Positions 33,993 to 42,017 of a stretch of 64,000 bases of DNA are shown in pieces (positions within the stretch are counted from its first letter, which is position 1; every line of letters starts with the position of its first letter). The notes under the pieces were generated by a model. It ran no database searches and was not told where the DNA came from. It saw only the letters and a program-made list of their open reading frames with translations. Both the position numbers and the translations under genes were made by a program. The DNA comes from an uncultured Granulosicoccus sp. (GTDB lineage Bacteria > Pseudomonadota > Gammaproteobacteria > Granulosicoccales > Granulosicoccaceae), in the NCBI GenBank assembly GCA_947499955.1, contig CANMQI010000027.1:1-64000 (forward strand), written 5' to 3'.

Positions 33993-35219
33993 CTACTGAC
34001 TCGCAGGGCGAAGTCTGGCAACTTCCTCGTCGGACGGCAGGTAGTTGGCACCGTCACGATAGCTCCAGTCAACCATCACGCCCTCGCCATCGCGCACTGT
34101 CGTCTTGCCGACAAAGGCGCCCATGGTGGATTGGTGATCCTGCTCACGATAAGTGATGCGGCCAACCGGCGTATCCACTTCGAGCCCCAGAAATGCCTGT
34201 CGCAACTTCTCGGTATCAACCGACTCGGCACGGCTGATGGCCGCGGCGATGGACTGGGCTGTCATGTAACCAACCAGCGAGCCCAGCTTCGGGCTTTCCT
34301 CGAACTTCGCCTGATAGGCATCGACAAACGTCTTGTTGGCGCCTTCCTCGAAGTCATACCAGGGGAAGCCTGTTACCGTCCAGCCTTCTGGTGCTTCGTC
34401 GGCCAGAGGTTCCAGATACTCCGGTTCGCCAGTGAGCAGACCATAGACTTCACGACCATCGAACAGGCCACGGGTGGTGCCTTCGCGCACGAACTTGGCG
34501 ACATCACTGCCAAAGGTCACGTTGTAGATGGCATCGGGCTTCGCCCTTTCCAGTGCCTGGACTTCAGCCCCTGCATCGATCTTGAACACACCCGGCCACT
34601 GTTCGGTGACGAACTCGACATCGGGCTTCAATGCCAGCAGTGCCTTCTTGAAGGCTGCAACCGCATCCTTGCCGTAGGCATAGTTGGGGGCAATGGTGGC
34701 GTACCTCACCGCATCGCTCTTGGCCGCTTCCTCTGCCAGCATGGAGGCCTGCATGTACGTGGAAGAACGCAGACGGAAAGTATAGTCATTGCCCTTTTCC
34801 CAGACCAGACCATCGGCCAGTGGCTCGGCCGCCAGATAGATGACTTTCTTCTCTGCCGCGAAGGATGACAGGGCCAGGCCGACATTGCTCAGAATGGAAC
34901 CGGTGATCATGGCCACACCTTCGCGGTTGACCAGTTCCTCGGCAATCTTGATCGCCTCACCGGGCTTGCCCTGGTCATCCCGGTAGATGAACTCGAGCGG
35001 TTGCCCAATGACACCACCGGCCTCATTGATCTCTGACAATGCAAGCTCGATCCCGTTCTTGTACGGTTCGGCAAAGGCCGCCATTCGCTTGTAATGGTTG
35101 ATTTCACCGATCTTGATGGCGTCGGCCGCCAGTGCCGAACCGGCGGTGCCTAGCAAGGCTGTCACTGTCAGGCCTACCGCTGCCGCCAAGGCAACTCGTG
35201 TGTTCTTGCGCTTCATCAT
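33993..35219 (-). CDS. LivK/UrtA-type periplasmic substrate-binding protein
   Basis: 408 residues from ATG 35219 (MMKRKNTRVALAAAVG), with GGAG about six bases upstream. The open frame to 35369 is unsupported. A signal peptide ending GSALA is followed by a Peripla_BP_6 domain: IKIGEINHYKRMAAFAEPYKNG in pieces, INEAGGVIGQPLEFIYRDDQGKP and ITGSILSNVGLALSSFA. This is the binding component of the fused LivHM-LivG-LivF importer. Family members bind branched-chain amino acids, amides, urea or aromatic acids, and the ligand here is inferred to be the operon's heterocycle. It lies 146 bases downstream of the AA_synth gene, so an internal promoter is possible. Confidence 0.9.
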   Translation of the reverse strand: MMKRKNTRVALAAAVGLTVTALLGTAGSALAADAIKIGEINHYKRMAAFAEPYKNGIELALSEINEAGGVIGQPLEFIYRDDQGKPGEAIKIAEELVNREGVAMITGSILSNVGLALSSFAAEKKVIYLAAEPLADGLVWEKGNDYTFRLRSSTYMQASMLAEEAAKSDAVRYATIAPNYAYGKDAVAAFKKALLALKPDVEFVTEQWPGVFKIDAGAEVQALERAKPDAIYNVTFGSDVAKFVREGTTRGLFDGREVYGLLTGEPEYLEPLADEAPEGWTVTGFPWYDFEEGANKTFVDAYQAKFEESPKLGSLVGYMTAQSIAAAISRAESVDTEKLRQAFLGLEVDTPVGRITYREQDHQSTMGAFVGKTTVRDGEGVMVDWSYRDGANYLPSDEEVARLRPASQ

Positions 35220-35365
35220 GCTATCTCCGCAGGCCCTCGATTGATCGGCCCTGTTTCTGGTTGTCAGGCGTATTTTCCCGGCAACCGTTTGAATGGCACT
35301 GATCGGCAGTTTGCCGGCCGGCCAGAACTCCGATACGACATTGTTACCAACGAATACGGAACGAC

Positions 35366-35953
35366 TCAACGCAAGCCGTCCTTTCCCTCGGCTTCATCAT
35401 GAGTCAGACCTCCCACGCGCGGCAATGGCCTACCCGAATCTGTCACGGCAACGGCCACCATGATCTCATCCGCTCGTGGCGCGTCATTGATGCGCACTTC
35501 CATGCCATCGAAGTGTGAACGCACATACGCCGCATCCTTGTGCCCCAGGGGTACATCGAGCACCTGCCCCATGGATCCCATCTTCTTGCTCGACGCCACC
35601 AGCGCGGCCCCCTTCTCGACCGCTGCACGCAGCGGCTTGCCCAGTCGAGGATGCAGTATGGCAGCGGCATGCTCAAGCTCACCATTTTCTCCAACCATGG
35701 CAGCCTTGCCATAACTCTGCGCCTCAGAAGGCTCGATGCCGAGCATGGCCACGCATTTCTCACCCAACAAGGCGCCCAGCTCCTCACCGATGACCATGAG
35801 TGCCTCCAGATCATCAACGTATTGCGAGGCGAACGGGTTTTCGATCACGGCAACTGCCGCAGCCCGACGCGTCGGCGGATTGATTTCACGCCCCATCTCG
35901 GTGCGAGTCTCATCCATGAAGGTGACCAGTTTGCGAATCTTGGCTGTGCTCAT
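35366..35953 (-). CDS. AA_synth (DUF1185) family protein, copy 2
   Basis: 195 residues of the AA_synth/DUF1185 family, whose known structures show a chorismate-mutase-like fold and whose activity is unproven. Visible blocks: RKLVTFMDETRTEMGREINPPTRRAAAVAVIENPFA (in pieces), SYGKAAMVGENGELEHAAAILHPRLGKPLR and VPLGHKDAAYVRSHFDGMEVRINDAPRADE. It is a clear paralogue of the protein at 36923-37504, sharing YVRSHFDxMEV, YGKxAxVGxxGExEH and RVGGLxxDxxEGKDGLR. Its start overlaps the UPF0280 stop (ATGA). Two copies of the family flanking one UPF0280 gene suggest a hetero-oligomer or two successive reactions, which is inference. Confidence 0.88.
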   Translation of the reverse strand: MSTAKIRKLVTFMDETRTEMGREINPPTRRAAAVAVIENPFASQYVDDLEALMVIGEELGALLGEKCVAMLGIEPSEAQSYGKAAMVGENGELEHAAAILHPRLGKPLRAAVEKGAALVASSKKMGSMGQVLDVPLGHKDAAYVRSHFDGMEVRINDAPRADEIMVAVAVTDSGRPLPRVGGLTHDEAEGKDGLR

Positions 35954-36936
35954 ACGCCAATGCTCTCCAATTCGGAATGGTGATGATCGAACAAGGTACC
36001 CACGACTCGGGACTGACCTTGCAGGTGCAAGCAGGCGGCTTTCATCAGACCCGCCGAGAGTAATTCCCTCGCACAGGACTCGCCCGCCTGCAGGGCCCTG
36101 GTCTTTTCAGTGGCACTCAGGTTTTGCACATCAACCGTCACCAGTCTGTCACCAAGATCGGAATCCGGAGACAGGGAACAGGCTACAGCACGCTCCACCT
36201 TGCAAGAGCCTGGCAGGTCAACCGCGTTGGCGATCAGTGTTGCAGCAACGTCAGCGGTGGCGGCATCTCTTGCAAGAACGGTCACGGCATCAGCAATACC
36301 CAGTGAATGGCTGCGCCCCTGCCAGCCACTGGTGGCAATTCCGCCGATCCGGGGCGTCGCCTTGAGGGTGACTACATCGCTGTAACGCGGCGACAATGGC
36401 GACGGACAGATACCGATACGGCTGCTTTTACCGGGCGCCAGATACAGTGCGATATCGCCACCATTGTTGACCTGAACCCGGTCCAGCTCTCTGCCTGCCA
36501 GCATCTGCGCCAGCACGTGATCGGCAACCGCACCAGCAACGGCTATCATGGGTGTTACCCGCCTGGATACATGAGGCATCGCAACGGTGAACATGCGCTG
36601 CGCAACCTCGCCATGGAAGTCGGAAATCAGGCTGTCATGGCGCAGTAGCCGGCGAAGCCGTGGCAATTGGCTTGCGAGTGTATCGAGGATGCCGACAAAG
36701 CATAGCCCGGCCTGCCGATAGGCTGCCTGGACTTCGTCCGGCCGACCATCGGCAATGATGATCAGATCGATCGGACCATGCTGAAGATGCAGCCGTGGCG
36801 GCACGGCATCCTCGACAGGTGGCTGCAAGTACGGCTGCCGGACGCTGGCACCCACAGTGTCCAGAGGCGCACCTGTCGCACCCGTCAGCCACCAGCCCTG
36901 CGGCCCGATGGCACCCACTGAATCAGCGCAGCCCAT
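35950..36936 (-). CDS. UPF0280 family protein (ApbE-superfamily-like)
   Basis: 328 residues. Segments typical of UPF0280 are GPIDLIIIADGRPDEVQAAY and the ApbE-like block VNNGGDIALYL (about 156-166). GIATSGWQGRSHSLGIADAVTVLARDA in pieces (about 199-224) follows, matching the C-terminal signature shared with ApbE flavin transferases. ApbE attaches FMN to proteins or hydrolyses FAD. UPF0280 members have no proven reaction. It overlaps AA_synth copy 1 by 14 bases and copy 2 by four, so the three are tightly coupled. Whether it acts on a flavoprotein of this pathway is a hypothesis. I saw no canonical flavinylation motif in the neighbouring proteins. Confidence 0.82.
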   Translation of the reverse strand: MGCADSVGAIGPQGWWLTGATGAPLDTVGASVRQPYLQPPVEDAVPPRLHLQHGPIDLIIIADGRPDEVQAAYRQAGLCFVGILDTLASQLPRLRRLLRHDSLISDFHGEVAQRMFTVAMPHVSRRVTPMIAVAGAVADHVLAQMLAGRELDRVQVNNGGDIALYLAPGKSSRIGICPSPLSPRYSDVVTLKATPRIGGIATSGWQGRSHSLGIADAVTVLARDAATADVAATLIANAVDLPGSCKVERAVACSLSPDSDLGDRLVTVDVQNLSATEKTRALQAGESCARELLSAGLMKAACLHLQGQSRVVGTLFDHHHSELESIGV

Positions 36937-37504
36937 CCTTGCCCTCTATTGCATCAGCGTGCAGACCACCCACGCGTGCATGTATACGTGGACCGGACGT
37001 CATGACCAGAACCAGCAGCAGTTCCCTGGCTCTGGGCGAATCATTGAGTCCGACTTCCATCGCATCGAAATGACTACGGACATAGGATGCGTTGATATGC
37101 GTGATCGGTACATCCAGCCGCGTTCCGGGGGCACCCACTTTCTTGGTGGAAGGCACGATCGCCATGGCATTGCCCAGCACCTCTCGCATGGCATAACCAC
37201 CCGGCACATGCCACAACGCGCCGTGTTCGATTTCCCCGGCACCACCAACGATGGCGCCCTTGCCATAGCCCTGCACCTTGTCGACACCACCCAGTGCATC
37301 GGCCAGTCGACTTGCCATGGCGATACCCAGTGGTTTCAGATCATCCATGAAGCCTTCGATATCCGACTCGTAACGACCGGCAAACGGGTTGGCAATAACC
37401 GTCATGGCGGCCGCACGGACCAGAGGGCTGGACTGGGGTGGTCCGCCTTCATGGAAGATCTCTTCCACGCTCAGGCCTTGCTTGCGTATGACAACATCGG
37501 ACAT
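36923..37504 (-). CDS. AA_synth (DUF1185) family protein, copy 1
   Basis: 193 residues and the first gene of the ten-gene operon. Family blocks are VIRKQGLSVEEIFHEGGPP, RAAAMTVIANPFAGRY, GYGKGAIVGGAGEIEHGALWHVPGG and the TKKVGAPGTRLDVPITHINASYVRSHFDAMEV region. Relative to copy 2 it keeps the GlnGly/TyrGly-Lys, Glu-His and ArgSerHisPheAsp positions, so both are probably functional. Reaction unknown. The start at ATG 37504 has GGAG about ten bases upstream. Confidence 0.88.
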   Translation of the reverse strand: MSDVVIRKQGLSVEEIFHEGGPPQSSPLVRAAAMTVIANPFAGRYESDIEGFMDDLKPLGIAMASRLADALGGVDKVQGYGKGAIVGGAGEIEHGALWHVPGGYAMREVLGNAMAIVPSTKKVGAPGTRLDVPITHINASYVRSHFDAMEVGLNDSPRARELLLVLVMTSGPRIHARVGGLHADAIEGKDGLR

Positions 37505-37662
37505 TGCGGTATGGCTCCACTGTTCAGCTGGACAACTCAGCTGGATAAGGGGCGAAAGACAATCCTAGCTTTGCAAAACTCGTCGCCAACAGGTATTTTC
37601 TTTGGCAGATAGTTCGTGTACAAACAGTTATACCGAATCCTTGCAGAAGGTCAAGCCTGCTG
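37505..37662. promoter_or_regulatory. Divergent promoter region with repeats, candidate MarR operator
   Basis: This 158-base gap separates the minus-strand operon from marR. It holds a 9-base direct repeat TCAGCTGGA at 37524-37532 and 37537-37545 (13-base period). An imperfect inverted repeat at 37613-37637 has TTCGTGTACAA facing TTATACCGAA. MarR regulators usually bind such dyads between their own gene and a divergent target operon. Which dyad is used cannot be told from one sequence. Confidence 0.4.
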
Positions 37663-38196
37663 ATGATTCCTGAACCGATACCGCCAACTGAGCATGGCAC
37701 CACGCCGGAGACCGGCGAGCCAGCAAGGGAAAGACCCATCAATCGGGAACATGCTATCGATATTCAGCCCGAACAGGATACGCGCGATTACCGACTGGAC
37801 GAGCAAGTCGGCTACCTGCTGCGCCTTGCCAATCAACGTCATCTCGAGATATTCAATGCTGAATTGCCAACACTGACCCCCACCCAACTGTCCGTATTGG
37901 CCCGCTTGCTCGAATGCGAGGACATTTCCCAGAACGAACTGGGACGCAGTGTCGGCATCGATGCCGCTACTACCAACGGGGTAATCGATCGCCTCGGTCG
38001 CAAGCGGTTGATCAGAACGCAAACCGACAGTCGCGACAGACGCCGCTTGCGGATTTCACTCACCGAGGCCGGTCGTCAGACGATTCAGGAAGCTATTCCA
38101 GTCGCCCGTATGATCACGCAGTTGACATTGCAACAGCTCTCACCGGAAGAAGCCAGGCAATTCACCCGGCTTCTGCGCAAACTGCTGCCGCCCTGA
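37663..38196 (+). CDS. MarR-family transcriptional regulator
   Basis: 177 residues. After a Pro/Glu-rich 40-residue leader comes the MarR winged helix: YLLRLANQRHLEIFNAELP, LTPTQLSVLARLLECEDISQNELGRSVGIDAATTNGVIDRLGRKRLI in pieces, then the wing TDSRDRRRLRISLTEAG. It stands divergent to the heterocycle operon and 73 bases upstream of ena on the same strand, the classic position of a ligand-responsive repressor. A pathway intermediate such as a hydroxylated pyridine carboxylate is a natural inducer candidate (inference). The N-terminal extension is longer than usual. Confidence 0.9.
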   Translation: MIPEPIPPTEHGTTPETGEPARERPINREHAIDIQPEQDTRDYRLDEQVGYLLRLANQRHLEIFNAELPTLTPTQLSVLARLLECEDISQNELGRSVGIDAATTNGVIDRLGRKRLIRTQTDSRDRRRLRISLTEAGRQTIQEAIPVARMITQLTLQQLSPEEARQFTRLLRKLLPP

Positions 38197-38269
38197 TACG
38201 CGGCACAGAACTTGTCACGACATCCTGACCCGACACAGACCGAACTCGCACAACAAAAGAGCAACCATC

Positions 38270-39445
38270 ATGGCAGACACTCCACATAAACTGGTTATTC
38301 GCCACATCGGACGCATCCTGTCAGGCAAGCTTGAAGCCCCCTTGCTGGACGGCGACTGCGTCATTGCCATCGATGGCAGGATCAGTGCTATCGGTCGGGA
38401 ACGCGACCTGGATACCGATCAGGCAACAGTCACCGTCGACGCGGCTGATACCTGGTTGGCTCCCGGCCTGATCGACAGCCACGTACACCCGGTCATCGGT
38501 GACTACACGCCGCGCCAGCAACAGATCAACTGGATTGATTCCTGCCTGCACGGTGGCGTCACCACCATGATCTCGGCCGGGGAAGTTCACCTGCCCGGAC
38601 GGCCCAAGGATATTGTCGGGCTCAAGGCCATGGCCATTGCCTCGCAGCGCTGGTACGAGAACTTTCGACCATCAGGTGTCAAGATGCACGCTGGCGCCCC
38701 GGTGCTCGAAGAAGGCATGGAAGAACATGACTTCAAGGAACTGTCCGAGGCTGGCGTCAAGCTGTTGGGCGAAGTCGGCCTGGGTTCGGTCAAGGCAGGT
38801 GAGACCGCCGCGCAGATGGTCAAGTGGGCCCGCAAATACGGCATCCAGTCCACCATTCATACCGGTGGCCCCTCCATCCCCGGCTCTGGCCTGATCGACA
38901 AGGATATCGTCCTGGAGGCTGATGCCGATATCATCGGCCACATCAATGGGGGTCACACGGCCCTGCCCGATGATCAGATAATCTGTCTGTGCGAAGGCTG
39001 TCGTCGCGGTATCGAAATCGTTCACAATGGCAACGAACGGGCTGGCCTGCTGGCCATGCGAACCGCTTTCGAGCTTGAACAGTCGGAGCGAGTCATTCTG
39101 GGAACCGATTCACCGGCAGGTTCCGGCGTGCAACCACTGGGCATCCTGCGCATGATTGCCATGCTCTCCAGCCTGGGCAATGTTCCCGCAGAAATCGCGT
39201 TCTGCTTTGCCACCGGCAACACGGCCCGCATGCGAGAGCTTGATACCGGCATCATCGAGGAAGGCATGTCAGCGGATTTCATCATTCTCGATCAGGCCCA
39301 GCATTCACCGGGGGCCGATATGCTGGAGAGCATTCAGCAGGGTAATCTGCCCGGTATCGGCATGACCATCATCGACGGCAAGATCACCTCCACCCGCAGT
39401 CGCAATACTCCACCTGCTGCCCGCCTGCCGGAAATCGTGAGCTGA
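38270..39445 (+). CDS. ena: Enamidase-like amidohydrolase (ring opening of tetrahydro-6-oxonicotinate)
   Basis: 391 residues with strong family likeness to enamidase of the Eubacterium barkeri nicotinate pathway: GDYTPRQQQINWIDSCLHGG, VTTMISAGEVHLPGRPKD, KVHxG-like VKMHAGAPVLEEGM, HTGGPSIPGSG and a closing SRNTPPAARLP. Metal ligands are visible: H71 and H73 (HVH), E168 as bridging carboxylate candidate, H197, H224 and D280 (GTDSPAGSG). Enamidase hydrolyses 1,4,5,6-tetrahydro-6-oxonicotinate to 2-formylglutarate and ammonia. The hnr-like gene for the preceding step is in the divergent operon. An EamA transporter starts one base after its stop. Confidence 0.87.
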   Translation: MADTPHKLVIRHIGRILSGKLEAPLLDGDCVIAIDGRISAIGRERDLDTDQATVTVDAADTWLAPGLIDSHVHPVIGDYTPRQQQINWIDSCLHGGVTTMISAGEVHLPGRPKDIVGLKAMAIASQRWYENFRPSGVKMHAGAPVLEEGMEEHDFKELSEAGVKLLGEVGLGSVKAGETAAQMVKWARKYGIQSTIHTGGPSIPGSGLIDKDIVLEADADIIGHINGGHTALPDDQIICLCEGCRRGIEIVHNGNERAGLLAMRTAFELEQSERVILGTDSPAGSGVQPLGILRMIAMLSSLGNVPAEIAFCFATGNTARMRELDTGIIEEGMSADFIILDQAQHSPGADMLESIQQGNLPGIGMTIIDGKITSTRSRNTPPAARLPEIVS

Positions 39446-39446
39446 C

Positions 39447-40331
39447 TTGCCAAACAGGAACATCGCCGCCGGAATTGCCGCCTGGCTGTTTGTCATCATC
39501 TGGGCGAGTGGCTTCGTGGTTGCTCGCGGTATCAGTGGGAAGATCGATCCCTACCTGTTCCTGTTGCTGCGATTCAGCTGCGTCCTGCTGGTATTCATCG
39601 TCATCATGCTGGCAATGCGGCTGCCCCTGCCAGCCCGTCACGACCAGTGGCGTCTCATGGGTATCGGCGCGCTGATGCAGGGGTTCTATCTTGGCCCCGG
39701 TTTCTGGGCTGTCTCACAAGGGCTGGAAGCCGGTGTCATGTCGCTGATCGGTGCCATGCAACCTGCCTTGACAGCAGTACTGGCCTGGCACTTCTTCAAT
39801 GAGAGAAGCAGCAGTCGAACCATTATCGGTCTGATGATCGGCATTGCAGGGGTGGCCCTTGCGGTGTCACCCGGCCTCGGTGAGAGTGCCACGGGCACGG
39901 GTATTTCGCCCATGGTCATTGTCGCCGCTGTCTTCAGCATCGGCTCCATAACGGCCGGAACCGTTTTGCAGAAGTCCTCCATCGTATCAGTCCCCCTGCT
40001 CAGCGCCATCAGCTTCCAGACGCTGGGCGCGGTACTTGTCATGCTGGTGATGAACCTGGTCTTTGGTCAGTGGAGTGCCGAACTGACACCTGCAACCCTT
40101 GCGTATCTGGCCTACGCCGTGTTCGTCCTGTCCATCGGCGGCTTCACCCTCTTGACCTGGCTGGTGCGCAGCGGCAGCGCTACCCGTGCCAGCAGCCTGT
40201 TGCTGGTGGTACCGCCACTGGCCGCGATGATGTCCTGGTGGCTTTACGACGAATCGCTGGGACTTGTTCAGCTAGCGGGTTTTGTGCTGGCACTGGTTGG
40301 CGTATTGCTGGCACGCTCGAGTACACATTGA
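39447..40331 (+). CDS. EamA-family (DMT) transporter
   Basis: 294 residues, TTG start one base after the ena stop, hence coupled. Ten helices in two EamA repeats: AAWLFVIIWASGFVVARGISG at the start and ALIGAMQPALTAVLAWHFFNE closing repeat 1 (as LIGAMQPALTAVLAWHFFNE). LLLVVPPLAAMMSWWLYDESL is near the end of repeat 2. It may export a pathway product or excess intermediate, or import a substrate. Its last 64 bases overlap, on the opposite strand, the end of the small gene at 40268-40633. Confidence 0.88.
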   Translation: MPNRNIAAGIAAWLFVIIWASGFVVARGISGKIDPYLFLLLRFSCVLLVFIVIMLAMRLPLPARHDQWRLMGIGALMQGFYLGPGFWAVSQGLEAGVMSLIGAMQPALTAVLAWHFFNERSSSRTIIGLMIGIAGVALAVSPGLGESATGTGISPMVIVAAVFSIGSITAGTVLQKSSIVSVPLLSAISFQTLGAVLVMLVMNLVFGQWSAELTPATLAYLAYAVFVLSIGGFTLLTWLVRSGSATRASSLLLVVPPLAAMMSWWLYDESLGLVQLAGFVLALVGVLLARSSTH

Positions 40332-40633
40332 CGACGTACCTTGATGGAGGTTCGCAAGGTTGCCATGGCGTGCGGCATATTGCGTTTCTCCAGAAGGATG
40401 ATCAGCTGCATTTCCAGCTGACGTGCCTTTTGCAGGTACTCTGCCTGCTTCTGCGCATCGTCGGTCTCCGCCACCTTGTCGAGATGTGCCAGCACCTCGC
40501 CATAGACGTAGCCTTCGTAGGATTTTCTGACTGCCGTCTTGCGAACAGGCGGTGGAGGCTCGTAACCGGGAGCCGATACCTTCTTCTCCCAGTCCAGATA
40601 GCGCTGCTCCGCCAGCATGTCGAATACACTCAT
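40268..40633 (-). CDS. Small hypothetical protein coupled to LysR gene
   Basis: 121 residues from ATG 40633, overlapping the LysR stop in ATGA. The sequence (MSVFDMLAEQRYLDWEKK, then Pro-rich PGYEPPPPVRKTAV, then helical segments with YGEVLAHLDKVAETDDAQKQAEYLQKARQLEMQL in pieces) suggests a short helical protein. I do not recognise a family. The translational coupling and the plausible composition favour a real gene. The C-terminal 20 residues are antisense to the EamA transporter and may be less constrained. Confidence 0.55.
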   Translation of the reverse strand: MSVFDMLAEQRYLDWEKKVSAPGYEPPPPVRKTAVRKSYEGYVYGEVLAHLDKVAETDDAQKQAEYLQKARQLEMQLIILLEKRNMPHAMATLRTSIKVRRQCVLERASNTPTSASTKPAS

Positions 40634-41595
40634 GAGTCGTTCTCGTACAATTGCAGACCTTGCTCCCAATAGGGTACCGGCGAATACCTGTCCCGGAAAA
40701 ACTCTATCCAGACCCGCACCTTGGGAGAGATGAACTGACGATTATGGTACAGCGCATAGATGTTCGTATGCGACAAGGAATGGGTATCGAGCACGCTCAC
40801 CAGCTCTCCGCTGCGCAACTGATCGTTGATGTCCCAGAGCGACTTCACCGCGATACCCAGCCCACCCACAGCCGCATCGCGGACCACTTCACCGCTGTTG
40901 GACGTGATGGGGCCACTGACCGGAATACGTCGTTTGCCGTCATCGGTATCGAATTCCCAGACATCATTGGAAGCTCCCTGCGAGGAGAGGATCAGGCACT
41001 GATGCCGGCTCAGCTCTTCCAGCGTCTGCGGCGTACCTGCCCGGTCAAGGTATTTTCTCGATGCACAGAGAATTCGCCTGTTGGCTGCCAGACGTGTGGC
41101 GATAAAGCTCGAGTCGGCAGCCGCACCGATGCGAATGGCGACGTCAATTCCCTCGGCAACCAGATCAACGACATTGTCGGTCATCATCAACTGCAGACGA
41201 ATCCCCGGATAACGCTCGACGAACTCAGCGATGAAGGGCGACACATGTTTCCTGCCAAACGATGAGGACGTGCTGACGCGCAGCGTTCCCTGTACATGGT
41301 CGCGCATGCCTGCCAGACTGGCCTCGACCGCATCGATGTCCTCCTGAATGCGAAGACAATGCTCGTAGTAGACCCCCCCTTCATCGGTCAGATGCTGACT
41401 GCGGGTGGTTCGGTTCAGCAAACGCACGCCCAGACGCTTCTCCAACAGGGCCAGACGGCGACTGCATACCGCCAGCGACAGCCCCAGGCGCTCCGCAGCG
41501 CGGGTCAGGCTGCCTTCATCCACCACTGAGGTGAACACGACACGATCACTGACGGATTTCACGACTCGATTATCAACTTTATTTTGATAGTCCAT
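40630..41595 (-). CDS. LysR-family transcriptional regulator
   Basis: 321 residues from ATG 41595 (MDYQNKVDNRVVKS). A second ATG lies five codons upstream. The N-terminal helix-turn-helix is VFTSVVDEGSLTRAAERLGLSLAVCSRRLALLEKRLGVRLLNRTTRS in pieces. The effector domain runs from GTLRVSTSSSFGRKHVSPFIAEF to VWIEFFRDRY, of the CrgA/DsdC-like group. It lies divergent from the monooxygenase-MRJP-dehydrogenase genes starting at 41679, which are its likely targets. The shared gap of 83 bases would hold the operator. Confidence 0.92.
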   Translation of the reverse strand: MDYQNKVDNRVVKSVSDRVVFTSVVDEGSLTRAAERLGLSLAVCSRRLALLEKRLGVRLLNRTTRSQHLTDEGGVYYEHCLRIQEDIDAVEASLAGMRDHVQGTLRVSTSSSFGRKHVSPFIAEFVERYPGIRLQLMMTDNVVDLVAEGIDVAIRIGAAADSSFIATRLAANRRILCASRKYLDRAGTPQTLEELSRHQCLILSSQGASNDVWEFDTDDGKRRIPVSGPITSNSGEVVRDAAVGGLGIAVKSLWDINDQLRSGELVSVLDTHSLSHTNIYALYHNRQFISPKVRVWIEFFRDRYSPVPYWEQGLQLYENDS

Positions 41596-41678
41596 GAAAA
41601 TATACAGCATTTATCTTTCTGAGAGAAATACCGATACTCTCACTCAGACCACAAGCCATGACAGCCGAGACTTTTGAC

Positions 41679-41969
41679 ATGAGCAAATTGACCATCATCG
41701 CCAACATCCATGCAGCCCCTGACCAGATTTCCCTGGTCAAGACGGAACTGGAGAAACTCGTCCCCATCACGCGTGCCGAGCAGGGCTGCCTGCAGTACGA
41801 CCTGCATCAGGATCATGAGAATCCTGCGCATTTCCTGTTTTACGAAAACTGGGAATCACGCGAGTTGTGGCTGACCCACATGAGCGCGCCACACCTGGCC
41901 GCCTACTCCGCCGCGACAGCCGGTGCCGTCGAGAAGTTCGTTCTCAACGAAATGACGCACATCGCCTGA
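41679..41969 (+). CDS. Antibiotic biosynthesis monooxygenase (ABM/YgiN-like) domain protein
   Basis: 96 residues from ATG 41679 (MSKLTIIANIHA). An in-frame ATG at 41658 would add seven residues. It is a single ABM ferredoxin-like fold with the family blocks VKTELEKLVPITRAEQGCLQYDLH in pieces, FLFYENWESRELWLTHMSAPHL and the C-terminal strand. YgiN-type members oxidise quinols or act as small cofactor-free monooxygenases. First of three genes transcribed away from LysR, followed by a royal-jelly-family protein and an MDR oxidoreductase. Confidence 0.85.
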   Translation: MSKLTIIANIHAAPDQISLVKTELEKLVPITRAEQGCLQYDLHQDHENPAHFLFYENWESRELWLTHMSAPHLAAYSAATAGAVEKFVLNEMTHIA

Positions 41970-42017
41970 TCCGCCTGTCCCTCACTACACAAACTGACCA
42001 GAGTATCCCCTGACACC

